Below are positions 24,047 through 33,333 of a stretch of DNA of 36,503 nt, piece by piece; positions within the stretch are counted from its first letter, which is position 1; every line of letters begins with the position of its first letter. Origin of the DNA: Gammaproteobacteria bacterium (GTDB lineage Bacteria > Pseudomonadota > Gammaproteobacteria > SZUA-152); contig JAADGF010000088.1 of NCBI GenBank assembly GCA_013152545.1, forward strand, positions 1 through 36,503, given 5' to 3'. The notes beneath the pieces were generated by a model that made no database searches, had not been told where the DNA came from, and worked only from the letters and a program-made list of their open reading frames with translations. The translations under genes and the position numbers were made by a program.

Positions 24047-25638
24047 TTAGGTTCGTCCTGAACGAGAGATACCTTGTAATAATCGAAAGGTGACCCACAA
24101 GGCCAGGGCGTAACCGCCAAGTGCCAGCATCGGCATACCAGAAATCATCGGTTCAAGTCGACTTTGCATCAGCAAAGATGACGCGATATAGAGTCCTAAT
24201 GCGACCAGCGCCAAGGAAATACGGTTACTGCTGCGATCAAGGTGTTGCTCAAAATCCTCTAAGCCATGATGGCGTAGTGGTATTTCAAATTTCCCGGTGC
24301 GTGTTTTACGCATCAACTGGACTAACGCTTTTGGAATTTCCTGGGCGAGAATGGCGGATTCGTACTTTAAGCGGACTTTGGATGTTTCTAATTGCTCTTT
24401 GAGTGCAGTCGTCATTAATGTGCTGCCTTTATCCTGCCAATAGCCGATCATGTTAAATTCCGGATCCAGGCTGCGTATGGTTGCCTCCATTGTTAACAAG
24501 GCGTGCACCAAGACCAGAAGATGGTGAGGCATACGTAATTGTGACCCCCACCCCATGCTCACTGCGCTTAACAGCGCTGTTGCAATTGACCACTCCTTCA
24601 AGGGTGAATTAGCATAGTCCTGAATCAGTTCGTTCAAGCCGCGTTGTATCTCTTGCCTGTTAACGTCTTCTCCAAGAAACCCAAGGTCCAGGTAGGCATC
24701 GAACATCCACTCAGAGTCCTGATTGATCAGCGCAAGAAAAAAGGCAGCCAGTTTACGCCTTGTTTCGACGTCGAGATAACCTACCATACCAAAATCATGA
24801 AAACAGATTATGCCATTATCCATAATGAACAAATTGCCGGGATGGGGGTCAGCGTGAAAATATCCCATAACAAAGAATTGGTGAAGGTAGGCATCTGAGA
24901 AATTGGTTGCTAATTGCGACCCCTCTTTTTGTACTGAGGGCGCGTTTACCAGTCGGCCACCACTGAGTTCCTGGACCATCACCGTTTCGGTGAAAAATTC
25001 AATAATGGCTGCAGGGACATGGATGGTTGAAAAATCTTTAAAGGCGTCCTGGAAACGTTGAATGTTGCGGGTTTCCTGGCGAAAGTCTAATTCTTTCATT
25101 AGGCTGTTGCTGCCTTCGCGAACAATGTTCAATAGATCGTATCGTCGCAATCGTGGCAATAATAACAACAACGCGCGCAACACTAATATGAGTAATCGTA
25201 TGTCCTGCGTTACCTGATCACGTAAACCGGGTCGTCTTACCTTTATAATGACCGCATGTCCGTCATGTAAGCTTGCCTTGTGTACTTGCGCAATAGATGC
25301 GGCTGCCAGGGGGTGTTATCAAATGTGGCAAACAGGTCTTCAATGGGTTTGCCCAATGCCTGTTCAATTTCCCGCCGTGCAATTTCAGTTGCGAAGGGCT
25401 TTACATGACCCTGCAGGCTGGTTAATGCTTTTACATAGTCATTGGGCAGAATGTCCTGACGAAGGCTTAAACTTTGTCCCAGCTTAACGAACGTTGTCCC
25501 CAAATTTTCAAGCGTTTTGCACAGATGTTGAGCCGGACTTATTGACGGGCGGAAAATACGAACGCGAACAAGACCCCACCATAACAGATGATAAGAAAAT
25601 GCCCAGAATATCTGTATCAGTCTAAAAGCAGATTTCAC
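24047..25638 (-). pseudogene. UbiB/ABC1-family atypical kinase, frameshifted at a C5 run
   Basis: The N-terminal piece (25638 to 25243) has the family KxGQ motif (LGTTFVKLGQSLSLRQDILP) and then, after TFDNTP, breaks into nonsense. One base over, the frame reads LAAASIAQVHKASLHDGH and IIKVRRPGLR, exactly the expected Ala-rich loop and ATP-site Lys. It then continues through FHADPHPGNLF and DFGMVG to two C-terminal membrane helices. Adding one C to the five at minus-strand positions 25313-25309 restores a protein of about 530 residues, normal for this family, which supports ubiquinone synthesis or lipid export. It lies directly before the NDH-2-like gene. It diverges from ackA with a 91-bp gap. 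Confidence 0.88.
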
Positions 25639-25729
25639 AATTATTTCCCGTGTCAGTTGGATAAATTAGCACGCCATGCAAAGCATAAACTCTTCTATCC
25701 ATGGTGTCTTCAATAAGTTAGATTACACT

Positions 25730-27117
25730 ATGCGCATCCTCGTGTTCAACAGCGGCAGTTCCTCTCTGAAGTTCCAGGTGTTCGAGGCGAATGCCACTTC
25801 GCCAGTGAGTATATTGCAGGGAGTCGTGCGTGGCGTCGGTGATGAGGCGACTTGCGAATGGATTTACGGCGCTGAACGTAAGCGCATTACCGTCTCCGTT
25901 GCAGGACATGACGCTGCTGCACAATGTGTGCTCGATGTGTTGGATGATATTGCTGATGCGGGTCAATCGCTGCTCAGCGGCGTCACGGCTATTGCTCACC
26001 GCATTGTCCATGGGGGTGAATTGTTTACTGACGCAACCCTGATCACGGACCGCACGCTGGCGGCACTCGATACCTTGAACCTAAATAAATCAGTTGAATC
26101 TACTGCGGACGCCTAACGCACTGAATCTAACGCGTTTTTCCATTTTTTAAGACTCACCCGTAGAGTAAGAGTAACTACGCGATCGCCTTAAAAAATGGAA
26201 AAACACGCTATCTTCAGCACCTTAGGCACCCTCGCTACGATTCAACTGATTTATTTAGGTTGAACGCGCTTGCCCCGTTACACAATCCGCCGGCGCTCGC
26301 GGTGGTGAGGACGTGCCGGCAACGTTTGGGCGATATACCCATGGTCGCTGTGTTCGATACTGCGTTTTTTCAGGGCCTGCCCGATTACGTGCGCGCTTAC
26401 GCGCTCCCCGCCGAGTGGACACAAGCGCATGGGATTCGGCGTTACGGTTTCCATGGGTTGGCGCACCGCTATATGGTTGAGCGCTATTATTCAGTCAGCG
26501 GCGTGGCGCCCGGATCTCGCCGTGTTATCAGCATACAACTGGGACATGGCTGTTCGGTCGCTGCCATACGTGGCGGCTGTCCGATGGAACCCAGTATGGG
26601 TTTTACCCCGCTGGAAGGATTGATCATGGCCACCCGGCCGGGTGATGTCGATGCCGGTGTTGTGTTGAATTTGATCGAGCGGGGCGCGGTCACGGTGCGT
26701 GAGTTGAGTGATGGCTTGAATCACCGCGCCGGTTTGCTGGGACTGTCCGGAGTCAGTGCCGATATGCAGACCCTGCTCGCCTTAGAGGCACAAGGTCATG
26801 CCGGCGCGAAACTTGCGATGCAGGCCTTCTGTCACCGGGCCCGTAAGTACCTTAGCGCTTACCTTGCCGTTCTTGGCGGCGCCAACGCGATTGTCTTCGG
26901 CGGTGGCATCGGTGAGCGGGCGGCCGATATTCGCGCCCGCATCTGTGCAGACATGGAATGGTGCGGCCTCGCGCTGAGTACGCGGGCAAATCAGGCAGCT
27001 GTCGGCGTGGAAGCACGTATATCGAAGACCGGCTCGCGCTTGACGGTGGATGTGATACCGGTTGACGAAGAAACACTGATCGCACAGGATACGCTGACTG
27101 TACTAGGAGTAGAGTGA
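25730..27117 (+). pseudogene. ackA: Acetate kinase, interrupted by a 180-bp MITE
   Basis: The 5' part from ATG 25730 encodes MRILVFNSGSSSLKFQVFEA and continues to THR-LEU-ASN at 26081. The 3' part from 26265 continues ALAPLHNPPALAVVR through GFHGLAHRYM, GHGCSVAAIRGG and GGIGERAADIRARI to the stop at 27117. Removing the element and one copy of the duplicated TTGAA gives an uninterrupted 400-residue protein, the size of E. coli AckA. As it stands, the 5' frame ends at 26116. The 3' frame has only a TTG inside the duplication and no ribosome site, so active kinase is unlikely. Acetate kinase turns acetyl phosphate plus ADP into acetate plus ATP, and is the natural partner of the phosphoketolase 41 bp downstream. 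Confidence 0.93.
26080..26259. mobile_element. MITE, 180 bp, with 21-bp perfect inverted repeats and TTGAA target duplication
   Basis: The ends are CCTAAATAAATCAGTTG... and its exact complement ...CAACTGATTTATTTAGG (21 bp perfect). The inner arms are imperfectly complementary and finish with a perfect 17-bp pair (TTTTTCCATTTTTTAAG), so the whole element can fold into one long hairpin. TTGAA is duplicated on both sides (26075-26079 and 26260-26264). It has no coding capacity. Ends of the form CCTA...TAGG with 5-bp duplications recall IS1380-type elements, but the parent transposase is not identified here. Confidence 0.93.
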
Positions 27118-27158
27118 CATAAGGCGTTCATTTTTTTACTTCAAATGGAGGCACGACT

Positions 27159-29573
27159 ATGGAACAAACGCGACGTACTGGGCAAACTGAAACCGGGGTC
27201 GAGCCGGACTCGCTTTCTGTGCAGGCACTGCGCAAGATGGACGCCTATTGGCGGGCTGCCAACTACCTGTCGGTGGGTCAAATCTATTTATTGGATAATC
27301 CGCTGCTTACTGAGCCGCTTACATTAGCCCACGTCAAATCACGACTGCTCGGTCATTGGGGGACGACCCCGGGACTGAATTTCGTCTACGTGCACCTGAA
27401 CCGTGTGATCAAGGCGCATGATCTGAATGTTATTTATATCACCGGCCCCGGACACGGCGGCCCCGGGTTAGTGGCTAATACCTATCTGGAGGGGACCTAT
27501 AGCGAGGTCTACCCCAACATCCCGCAGAATGTGGAAGGCATAAAAAAGCTGTTCAGGCAGTTTTCGTTTCCAGGTGGCGTGCCGAGCCATGTTGCCCCGG
27601 AAACCCCGGGATCAATCCATGAAGGTGGCGAACTTGGCTATGCCCTTTCCCACGCCTATGGCGCAGTGTTCGATAACCCGGATCTTATTACCGCGTGTGT
27701 GATAGGTGATGGTGAGGCCGAGACCGGGCCGCTCGCCACCGCCTGGCACGCCAACAAGTTTCTGAACCCTGTACACGATGGTGCGGTGCTACCGATCCTG
27801 CACTTGAACGGTTACAAGATCGCCAACCCCGCCGTGCTAGCGCGCATTAGCCGTGAGGAGTTGGAGAGCTTGTTCATCGGCTACGGTTACCAACCCTATT
27901 TCGTCGAGGGATCTGAACCCGAACTGATGCACCAGCGCATGGCGGCTACACTGGACAGTGTGATTGCCGAGATCCAGAGAATTCAGTATGAGGCACGGCA
28001 TAACGGTGTGACCCAACGCCCGCGCTGGCCGATGATTATCCTGCGTACCCCCAAGGGTTGGACTGGGCCGAAGGAAGTCGATGGCAAGAAGGCCGAGGGC
28101 TATTGGCGTTCCCACCAGGTACCGTTTGCCGAGTTGGCCGAGCAGCCTGATCACCTCAGGCTGCTCGAGGACTGGATGAAAAGTTATCGTCCTGCAGAAC
28201 TGTTTGACCAGAACGGTGCACTGGTGCCGGAACTTGCGGTATTGGCACCGCAGGGTGAACGGCGCATGGGTGCCAACCCGCACGCTAATGGTGGCGTCCT
28301 GCTTAAGGACCTGGAAATGCCTGACTTCCGTGATTATGCTGTGGATGTGCCCAAGCCCGGTCAGGGTTTGGGGGAAGCGACCCGGGTGATGGGTGCGATG
28401 CTGCGCGATATCATGGCACTCAACATGCAGACAGGTAACTTCCGGGTGTTCGGCCCCGATGAGACGGCATCGAACCGCCTTGGCGCCTTATTTGAAGTCA
28501 CCGGCCGCGCATGGCAGGCCGATATCCTGCCGGAGGACGAGCATCTTGCTGCGAATGGCCGGGTGATGGAGATCCTCAGCGAACACACCTGCCAGGGCTG
28601 GCTCGAGGGTTATTTGCTCACCGGCCGGCATGGTCTGTTTTCCTGTTACGAGGCCTTTATCCACATTATTTCCTCTATGTTCAACCAGCATGCGAAGTGG
28701 CTCAAGGTTACCAGCAAAGAGATCCCGTGGCGTCGTCCCATCGCCTCGCTCAACTATTTGCTGACCTCTCATGTGTGGCGCCAGGACCACAATGGCTTCT
28801 CGCATCAGGATCCCGGTTTTATCGACCATGTGGTAAATAAAAAGGCCGACGTCATTCGCGTCTATTTGCCAGCGGACACCAATACCTTGCTCTATGTGAC
28901 CGACAAGTGCCTGCGCTCGAAGAACCTGGTTAACGTCATTGTCGCTGGTAAGCAGCCCCAACTACAGTGGCTGGATATGGAGGCGGCGATAACACATTGC
29001 GTCGCCGGTATCGGCATTTGGGCGTGGGCGAGTAACGATCAGGGTGCCAGGCCGGACGTGGTGATGGCTTGCGCCGGCGACGTACCGACCCTCGAGACGC
29101 TGGCGGCGGTGGATATCCTGCGCCAGCATCTTCCCAAACTCAAAGTGCGGGTGATCAACGTGGTGGATCTGATGGCGCTGCAGCCACAAAGCGAGCATCC
29201 ACATGGTGTGGCGGACAAGGAATTCGACAGTTTGTTTCCGACCGACACCCCCGTTATTTTCGCCTACCACGGTTATCCCTGGCTGATCCATCGCTTAACC
29301 TATCGGCGCATGTGTCACCATCACTTGCACGTGCGTGGCTACAAGGAAGAAGGCACCACCACCACGCCTTTTGATATGACAGTGCGCAATGACATGGACC
29401 GTTATCACCTGGTGGAAGACGTGCTTGATCGGGTTCCCAAATTGGGTGCTGAGGGGGCCTATATCCGGCAACGGATGCGTGACAAGCTCATCGAACACCA
29501 GCAATATATCACTGAGCACGGGGTGGATATGCCGGAAGTCACGCAATGGCGATGGGGCGAAACCGGCGACTGA
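27159..29573 (+). CDS. xfp: Xylulose-5-phosphate/fructose-6-phosphate phosphoketolase
   Basis: This 804-residue thiamine-diphosphate enzyme splits xylulose 5-phosphate (and often fructose 6-phosphate) with phosphate into acetyl phosphate plus glyceraldehyde 3-phosphate (or erythrose 4-phosphate). Typical stretches are [29 protein letters not shown], the TPP motif [29 protein letters not shown], and near the end [17 protein letters not shown]. Length is normal and AAATGGAGG precedes the ATG. It lies 41 bp after the split acetate kinase gene, which with intact ackA would complete a route from sugar phosphate to acetate and ATP. With ackA broken, acetyl phosphate would need another acetate kinase or phosphotransacetylase. 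Confidence 0.96.
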   Translation: MEQTRRTGQTETGVEPDSLSVQALRKMDAYWRAANYLSVGQIYLLDNPLLTEPLTLAHVKSRLLGHWGTTPGLNFVYVHLNRVIKAHDLNVIYITGPGHGGPGLVANTYLEGTYSEVYPNIPQNVEGIKKLFRQFSFPGGVPSHVAPETPGSIHEGGELGYALSHAYGAVFDNPDLITACVIGDGEAETGPLATAWHANKFLNPVHDGAVLPILHLNGYKIANPAVLARISREELESLFIGYGYQPYFVEGSEPELMHQRMAATLDSVIAEIQRIQYEARHNGVTQRPRWPMIILRTPKGWTGPKEVDGKKAEGYWRSHQVPFAELAEQPDHLRLLEDWMKSYRPAELFDQNGALVPELAVLAPQGERRMGANPHANGGVLLKDLEMPDFRDYAVDVPKPGQGLGEATRVMGAMLRDIMALNMQTGNFRVFGPDETASNRLGALFEVTGRAWQADILPEDEHLAANGRVMEILSEHTCQGWLEGYLLTGRHGLFSCYEAFIHIISSMFNQHAKWLKVTSKEIPWRRPIASLNYLLTSHVWRQDHNGFSHQDPGFIDHVVNKKADVIRVYLPADTNTLLYVTDKCLRSKNLVNVIVAGKQPQLQWLDMEAAITHCVAGIGIWAWASNDQGARPDVVMACAGDVPTLETLAAVDILRQHLPKLKVRVINVVDLMALQPQSEHPHGVADKEFDSLFPTDTPVIFAYHGYPWLIHRLTYRRMCHHHLHVRGYKEEGTTTTPFDMTVRNDMDRYHLVEDVLDRVPKLGAEGAYIRQRMRDKLIEHQQYITEHGVDMPEVTQWRWGETGD

Positions 29574-29640
29574 TACGTATGAACGGAAAAATGGATGCTT
29601 GCACGTGCTGTCAGGATTTCTAACGTAAAAGGAATAATCT

Positions 29641-29760
29641 GTGGAAAAGAAACAGCAATTTTCGCTCTGGTATTTCGCGATCGTGTTTTTGGTGGTGTGC
29701 TATGGTATGCACGAAAGGTTTGAGCATGTCGCGCTGGATATCGGTGGTCGCCTTGATTAA
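29641..29760 (+). pseudogene. Vestige resembling an FtsH N-terminus, 39 codons
   Basis: GTG 29641, with AAAGGA upstream, encodes MEKKQQFSLWYFAIVFLVV and then 20 unrelated residues to a stop. The first 19 residues look like the short cytoplasmic lead and first helix of FtsH membrane proteases (M-x-K-K-x-x-F-S-x-W-Y). Nothing of the periplasmic, AAA or protease domains follows in any frame. I read it as the 5' stub left when the rest of a former ftsH was replaced by the region carrying cti. A chance small membrane peptide is the alternative. Confidence 0.45.
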
Positions 29761-32185
29761 GTCGTTGCTGCTAAAAATGATAGCCAACAAATGGGTGCAG
29801 ATAATTTTGTTTGTCGTCCTGTTGTCGATTCTACTTGTCTTTACCATTTTATGGTCACCTCATTCCGTGGAGAACGAACCAGCAGCTGTTGAATCGGTAT
29901 CGTCGTTGCCGCTATTGGATGCCCCGGTGGTCTTTGAAGAACAAGTCAAACCTGTATTGGAGCGACGTTGTGTGGTTTGCCACGGCTGTTACGATGCGCC
30001 CTGTCAGTTGAAACTTTCCTCGAGCGAAGGTCTGCACCGCGGCGCCAGTAAAGAGCGTATTTACGAACCCAAGCGTATTGCAGAGATGCAACCGACACGG
30101 CTGTTTGTGGATGCAAAAAGCACGGCCGAATGGCGTACTCGTGGATTTTTCTCAGTGCGCAATGAGGCCGAACAGAGTCCTGAGAATAATCTGAAAAACT
30201 CGGTGCTATACCGGCTGTTGCGTCTCAAGCAACAACAACCACAGCCCCGTGCAGGCTTGTTGCCGGAGAGTTTCACGTTGCAACTCAATCGCAAACAGAG
30301 TTGTCCGACGCTGCAGTCGGTCGATGATTATGCCAGGGAGCATCCCTTGTGGGGGATGCCCTATGCGATGCCAAATCTGTCAGAGTCGGAATACCGAACC
30401 TTGGTTTCCTGGTTGGCACAGAACACACCGGCAGTGGCGCCACCGGGTCCCTCTGCCATGGTACTACCGCAGATTAAACAGTGGGAGCGTTTTCTAAACC
30501 TGCCATCCAGCAAGCAACAATTGGTCAGCCGTTATCTCTATGAACATCTGTTTCATGCACATATTCATTTTTCAGGATCGCCCACGCGCGAGTTCTACCG
30601 CTTGGTGCATTCCACCACGCCGCCGGGAGAGGCCGTCGATGAAATTCCGACTGTGCGGCCCTATGATGATCCGGGGGTGACGTCATTTTATTACCGGTTG
30701 TTGATATACCACCCGAGTATTGTGGCCAAGAATCACATTGTCTATGAATTTTCGGATGCGCGCATGCAGCGTTATCGTGAACTTTTCCTGGCGCCGGATT
30801 ACCAGGTGACCCAACTGCCGTCCTACGAGACGGAGATCGCTTCCAATCCGTTCAAGGTTTTTGCTGCGATACCTGCAGCGTCACGTTACCGTTTTCTGCT
30901 GGATGATGCGCACTTTTTTATCGAGGGGTTCATTAAAGGGCCGGTTTGTCGGGGGCAGATTGCGTTGGATGTGATTGAAGATCAATTCTGGGTCATGTTC
31001 TTCGATCCAAACCAGCCGGTTATTACCAACAATGCGCAGTTCATCGGGAAAATGGCCGATGAACTGCGGGTTCCTGCTGACGGCGGTAATAACCTGAATT
31101 TGTTCCGTATCTGGACGGATTACTGGAAAGGGCAGAGGCGTTATATGGAGAGCAAGCAGGCCTGGTTCAAGACCATCGGTACTCACGAACTTGCTCATGC
31201 CATGGAATATATTTGGGACGGTGACGGCAACAATCCCAACGCAGCGCTGACTGTGTTTCGCCATTTTGACAGTGGCTCAGTGGCTTACGGCCTGGTTGGC
31301 AGTAATCCGGAAACGGCTTGGGTGATTGATTATCCCTTGTTTGAACGCATTCACTATCTCTTGGTGGCTGGCTTTAATGTGTTCGGCAACGTAGGTCACC
31401 GAATGAGCACAAGAATCTACATGGATTTCTTACGCATGGAAGGCGAAGATTATTTTCTGGCATTTCTACCGGCAAAGCAACGAAAGGAGATACGTGACAG
31501 CTGGTATCTCGGCCAAAGACGCAGCATTGAGACACTATTTGCTGCACCGCAGGCGTGGTTGAATACCGAGGCTGTGATTGGTTACCAAACAAATGATCCG
31601 CAAGCGGAGCTGTACCGAAATATCAAAAGCAGGCTTGCGGATGTGGCACAATATGCACGCGCCATGAACCACTGTGGCAGCATCAATTGTAAAAAAGCAT
31701 CAGCAGAAATCGCCGCGAAAAGAGCAGGTCGCGCCATGGAGAAGATTACGCGACTGCAAGGCGAAAACCTGTATGCCTTTCCTGACGTTGCCTTTGTGCG
31801 TGTCAGGACAGACAAGCCGGAAGAGGATTTTGCCTATACACTGATCCGCAACAAGGCCTACAAGAATGTGACTTCTTTTCTCGCTGATGAACATGAGCGC
31901 GATCGTGCCGATATTGATAAAGATTCAATGACCGTGGTGAAGTGGCTGGAAGGCGCCTATCCCAATTTCTTTTTTTCCGTGGCGCTATCAGAGATTGAAA
32001 TTTTCACTAAACATTGTGCCTCCATCCGCAGTAACGAGGATTATAAAAAATTTGTTGATCGATATGGAGTAAGACGTACTAACCCCGCATTCTGGGAGCT
32101 GGCTGATTGGTTCCAAGATGAATACGCACGAAACAAACTCATCTCGTCAGGGTTGTTCGACTTGAATCGTTACCAAAATCTCTAG
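29726..32185 (+). CDS. cti: Fatty-acid cis/trans isomerase, periplasmic haem protein
   Basis: This enzyme of about 819 residues converts cis-unsaturated acyl chains of membrane phospholipids to trans, a fast solvent and heat stress response. ATG 29726 has GAAAGG seven bases upstream; ATG 29702 in the same frame would add eight residues. A membrane/signal helix (IILFVVLLSILLVFTILW) leads to the periplasmic part. There the cytochrome-c-type haem site C82-V-V-C-H86 is followed by GCYDAPCQLKLSSS. Later family-typical stretches include PYDDPGVTSFYYRLLIYHPS, HELAHAMEYIWDGDG and MDFLRMEGEDYFLAFLP. With CFA synthase it gives the island two enzymes that modify cis double bonds. It converges with mtfA. 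Confidence 0.93.
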   Translation: MSRWISVVALIKSLLLKMIANKWVQIILFVVLLSILLVFTILWSPHSVENEPAAVESVSSLPLLDAPVVFEEQVKPVLERRCVVCHGCYDAPCQLKLSSSEGLHRGASKERIYEPKRIAEMQPTRLFVDAKSTAEWRTRGFFSVRNEAEQSPENNLKNSVLYRLLRLKQQQPQPRAGLLPESFTLQLNRKQSCPTLQSVDDYAREHPLWGMPYAMPNLSESEYRTLVSWLAQNTPAVAPPGPSAMVLPQIKQWERFLNLPSSKQQLVSRYLYEHLFHAHIHFSGSPTREFYRLVHSTTPPGEAVDEIPTVRPYDDPGVTSFYYRLLIYHPSIVAKNHIVYEFSDARMQRYRELFLAPDYQVTQLPSYETEIASNPFKVFAAIPAASRYRFLLDDAHFFIEGFIKGPVCRGQIALDVIEDQFWVMFFDPNQPVITNNAQFIGKMADELRVPADGGNNLNLFRIWTDYWKGQRRYMESKQAWFKTIGTHELAHAMEYIWDGDGNNPNAALTVFRHFDSGSVAYGLVGSNPETAWVIDYPLFERIHYLLVAGFNVFGNVGHRMSTRIYMDFLRMEGEDYFLAFLPAKQRKEIRDSWYLGQRRSIETLFAAPQAWLNTEAVIGYQTNDPQAELYRNIKSRLADVAQYARAMNHCGSINCKKASAEIAAKRAGRAMEKITRLQGENLYAFPDVAFVRVRTDKPEEDFAYTLIRNKAYKNVTSFLADEHERDRADIDKDSMTVVKWLEGAYPNFFFSVALSEIEIFTKHCASIRSNEDYKKFVDRYGVRRTNPAFWELADWFQDEYARNKLISSGLFDLNRYQNL

Positions 32186-32264
32186 GAGTTCTCACAAACA
32201 GCTTCCATCTGGCTTCTAATAATGACGAATACTTTCTCGTGTTGTAAGCGATGGTTTTCTTTCA

Positions 32265-33100
32265 TCAGATGTTTTTATGTTTACCGCGTGAAATGGGGTC
32301 CTGCCGATAAAATTTTGTTAATTGCTGGTACACCAGCGGGCAGTACTGCTTAAGGGTAGCTGGCGCCGTGAAAAAATATTCACTTACCACTGAAAAAACT
32401 CTGCGGGTGTGGTAGCCGCATAAGCATTAATGCGCGTGTGGGAGTGATGAAAAACTTGCCGCTGTAAAATCTCGTACGCAGAACTCAATGCTTGCGCCCA
32501 TTGTTTTATTTCCATACGTCGATGAAGCGGCGGCATGCCATTGGCGCTGCCATTCAACATGTCCAGTTTATGTGCGAATTCATGAATAACCACATTATGA
32601 CCTGGAGAAGGTGAGTACAGGTCGTTCTTCACGTCTCGCCAGGAAAGAATCAGCGGGCCTCGTAACCAGGCTTCCCCACTCAGGATGCCGACTTCGTCTG
32701 AAATCAGTCCATTCGGATCGACATTGTTATGATTTACCCGGAAAGCATCCGGATAAAGGATCACCTCAACCCAGCCGTTGTAATAGTGTAATCCTAGTTT
32801 CAGAATCGGCAGTGCCGCCAGTGCCGCGATGATAATAACCATCTCGTCTGTTAGCTTAAGCCCTTGTGCAGCGGTGATCGTTTTGCGACGAAGAAATAAC
32901 GTCGCCAGTTCGCGCAAATGGGCTTTTTCCACCGAGCTCAGATTATAAAGCAATTCTGCTTTGCGAAGTACTGCTTTCCAAGAATTGAAGGGAATTGCAT
33001 GGTGTTTGAGTGTATAACGAACACGCTGGCGTTGAACCCACTTTATAATACTCACAGTAGTGTTAAAATATTTTTTGTGTCTATCACAAGCCCCTTTCAC
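32265..33100 (-). pseudogene. mtfA: MtfA-like M90 zinc peptidase, frameshifted near the C-terminus
   Basis: The 238-residue frame from 33100 has the M90 zinc site H173-E-F-A-H177 (VVIHEFAHKLDMLNG), with AEAW/GPLILSW and INAYAATTPAEFF typical of MtfA. It stops at 32384 directly after AEFFQW. Adding one T to the T6 run (plus-strand A6 at 32393-32398) lets it read on as SVVSEYFFTAPATLK and YQQLTKFYRQDP to a stop at 32265. This gives about 278 residues, the family size. In E. coli MtfA is a cytoplasmic peptidase that binds Mlc and affects glucose uptake. The divergent neighbour is glgX, another carbohydrate gene. The missing tail may matter, as the conserved SEYFF segment is lost. Confidence 0.85.
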
Positions 33101-33174
33101 CTTTTAAAAATGTCTGGCAAAACCCAATTGTTAACCGCTTTAGCGAAAAAATGCAATGTTTGTGCAAACAGGGG

Positions 33175-33206
33175 TTGACCTATGTGCTGCACTTAGGAGC
33201 TATGTT
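33175..33206 (+). promoter_or_regulatory. MerR-type promoter before glgX (-35 TTGACC, 20-bp spacer, -10 TATGTT)
   Basis: TTGACC at 33175-33180 and TATGTT at 33201-33206 are exactly 20 bp apart. The dyad CCTATGTG-CTG-CACTTAGG (33179-33197) is the best of the four copies in the window, with 7 of 8 arm positions complementary. The start would be near 33213, about 60 nt before the GTG at 33275. On the other side lies the divergent mtfA gene. Confidence 0.75.
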
Positions 33207-33259
33207 GCATATTAAATAAGTGCTAACCATCGTCATTTGATGCGAGGATCAATTATAAA

Positions 33260-33277
33260 AAGGAGATAATCACCGTG
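33260..33277 (+). promoter_or_regulatory. Ribosome site AAGGAG with GTG start, probable original start of glgX
   Basis: AAGGAG (33260-33265) stands nine bases before GTG 33275, the only good ribosome site before glgX. The GTG frame encodes MAKNKTLFGKN and stops at 33335. Adding one base in the T5-G3-A5 cluster at 33294-33306 instead gives MAKNKTLFWEKHTDRDTERP, running straight into the glgX frame at LIKPGMPLPLG. The TTG at 33334 has no ribosome site. Confidence 0.6.
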
Positions 33278-33333
33278 GCAAAGAATAAAACACTTTTTGG
33301 GAAAAACACACCGACCGCGACACCGAGCGTCCC

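Noticed and set aside
26260-27117. Separate short acetate/propionate kinase gene starting at TTG 26260
   Set aside because: The TTG is part of the duplicated target TTGAA and the frame begins in mid-domain; it is the 3' piece of the split ackA.
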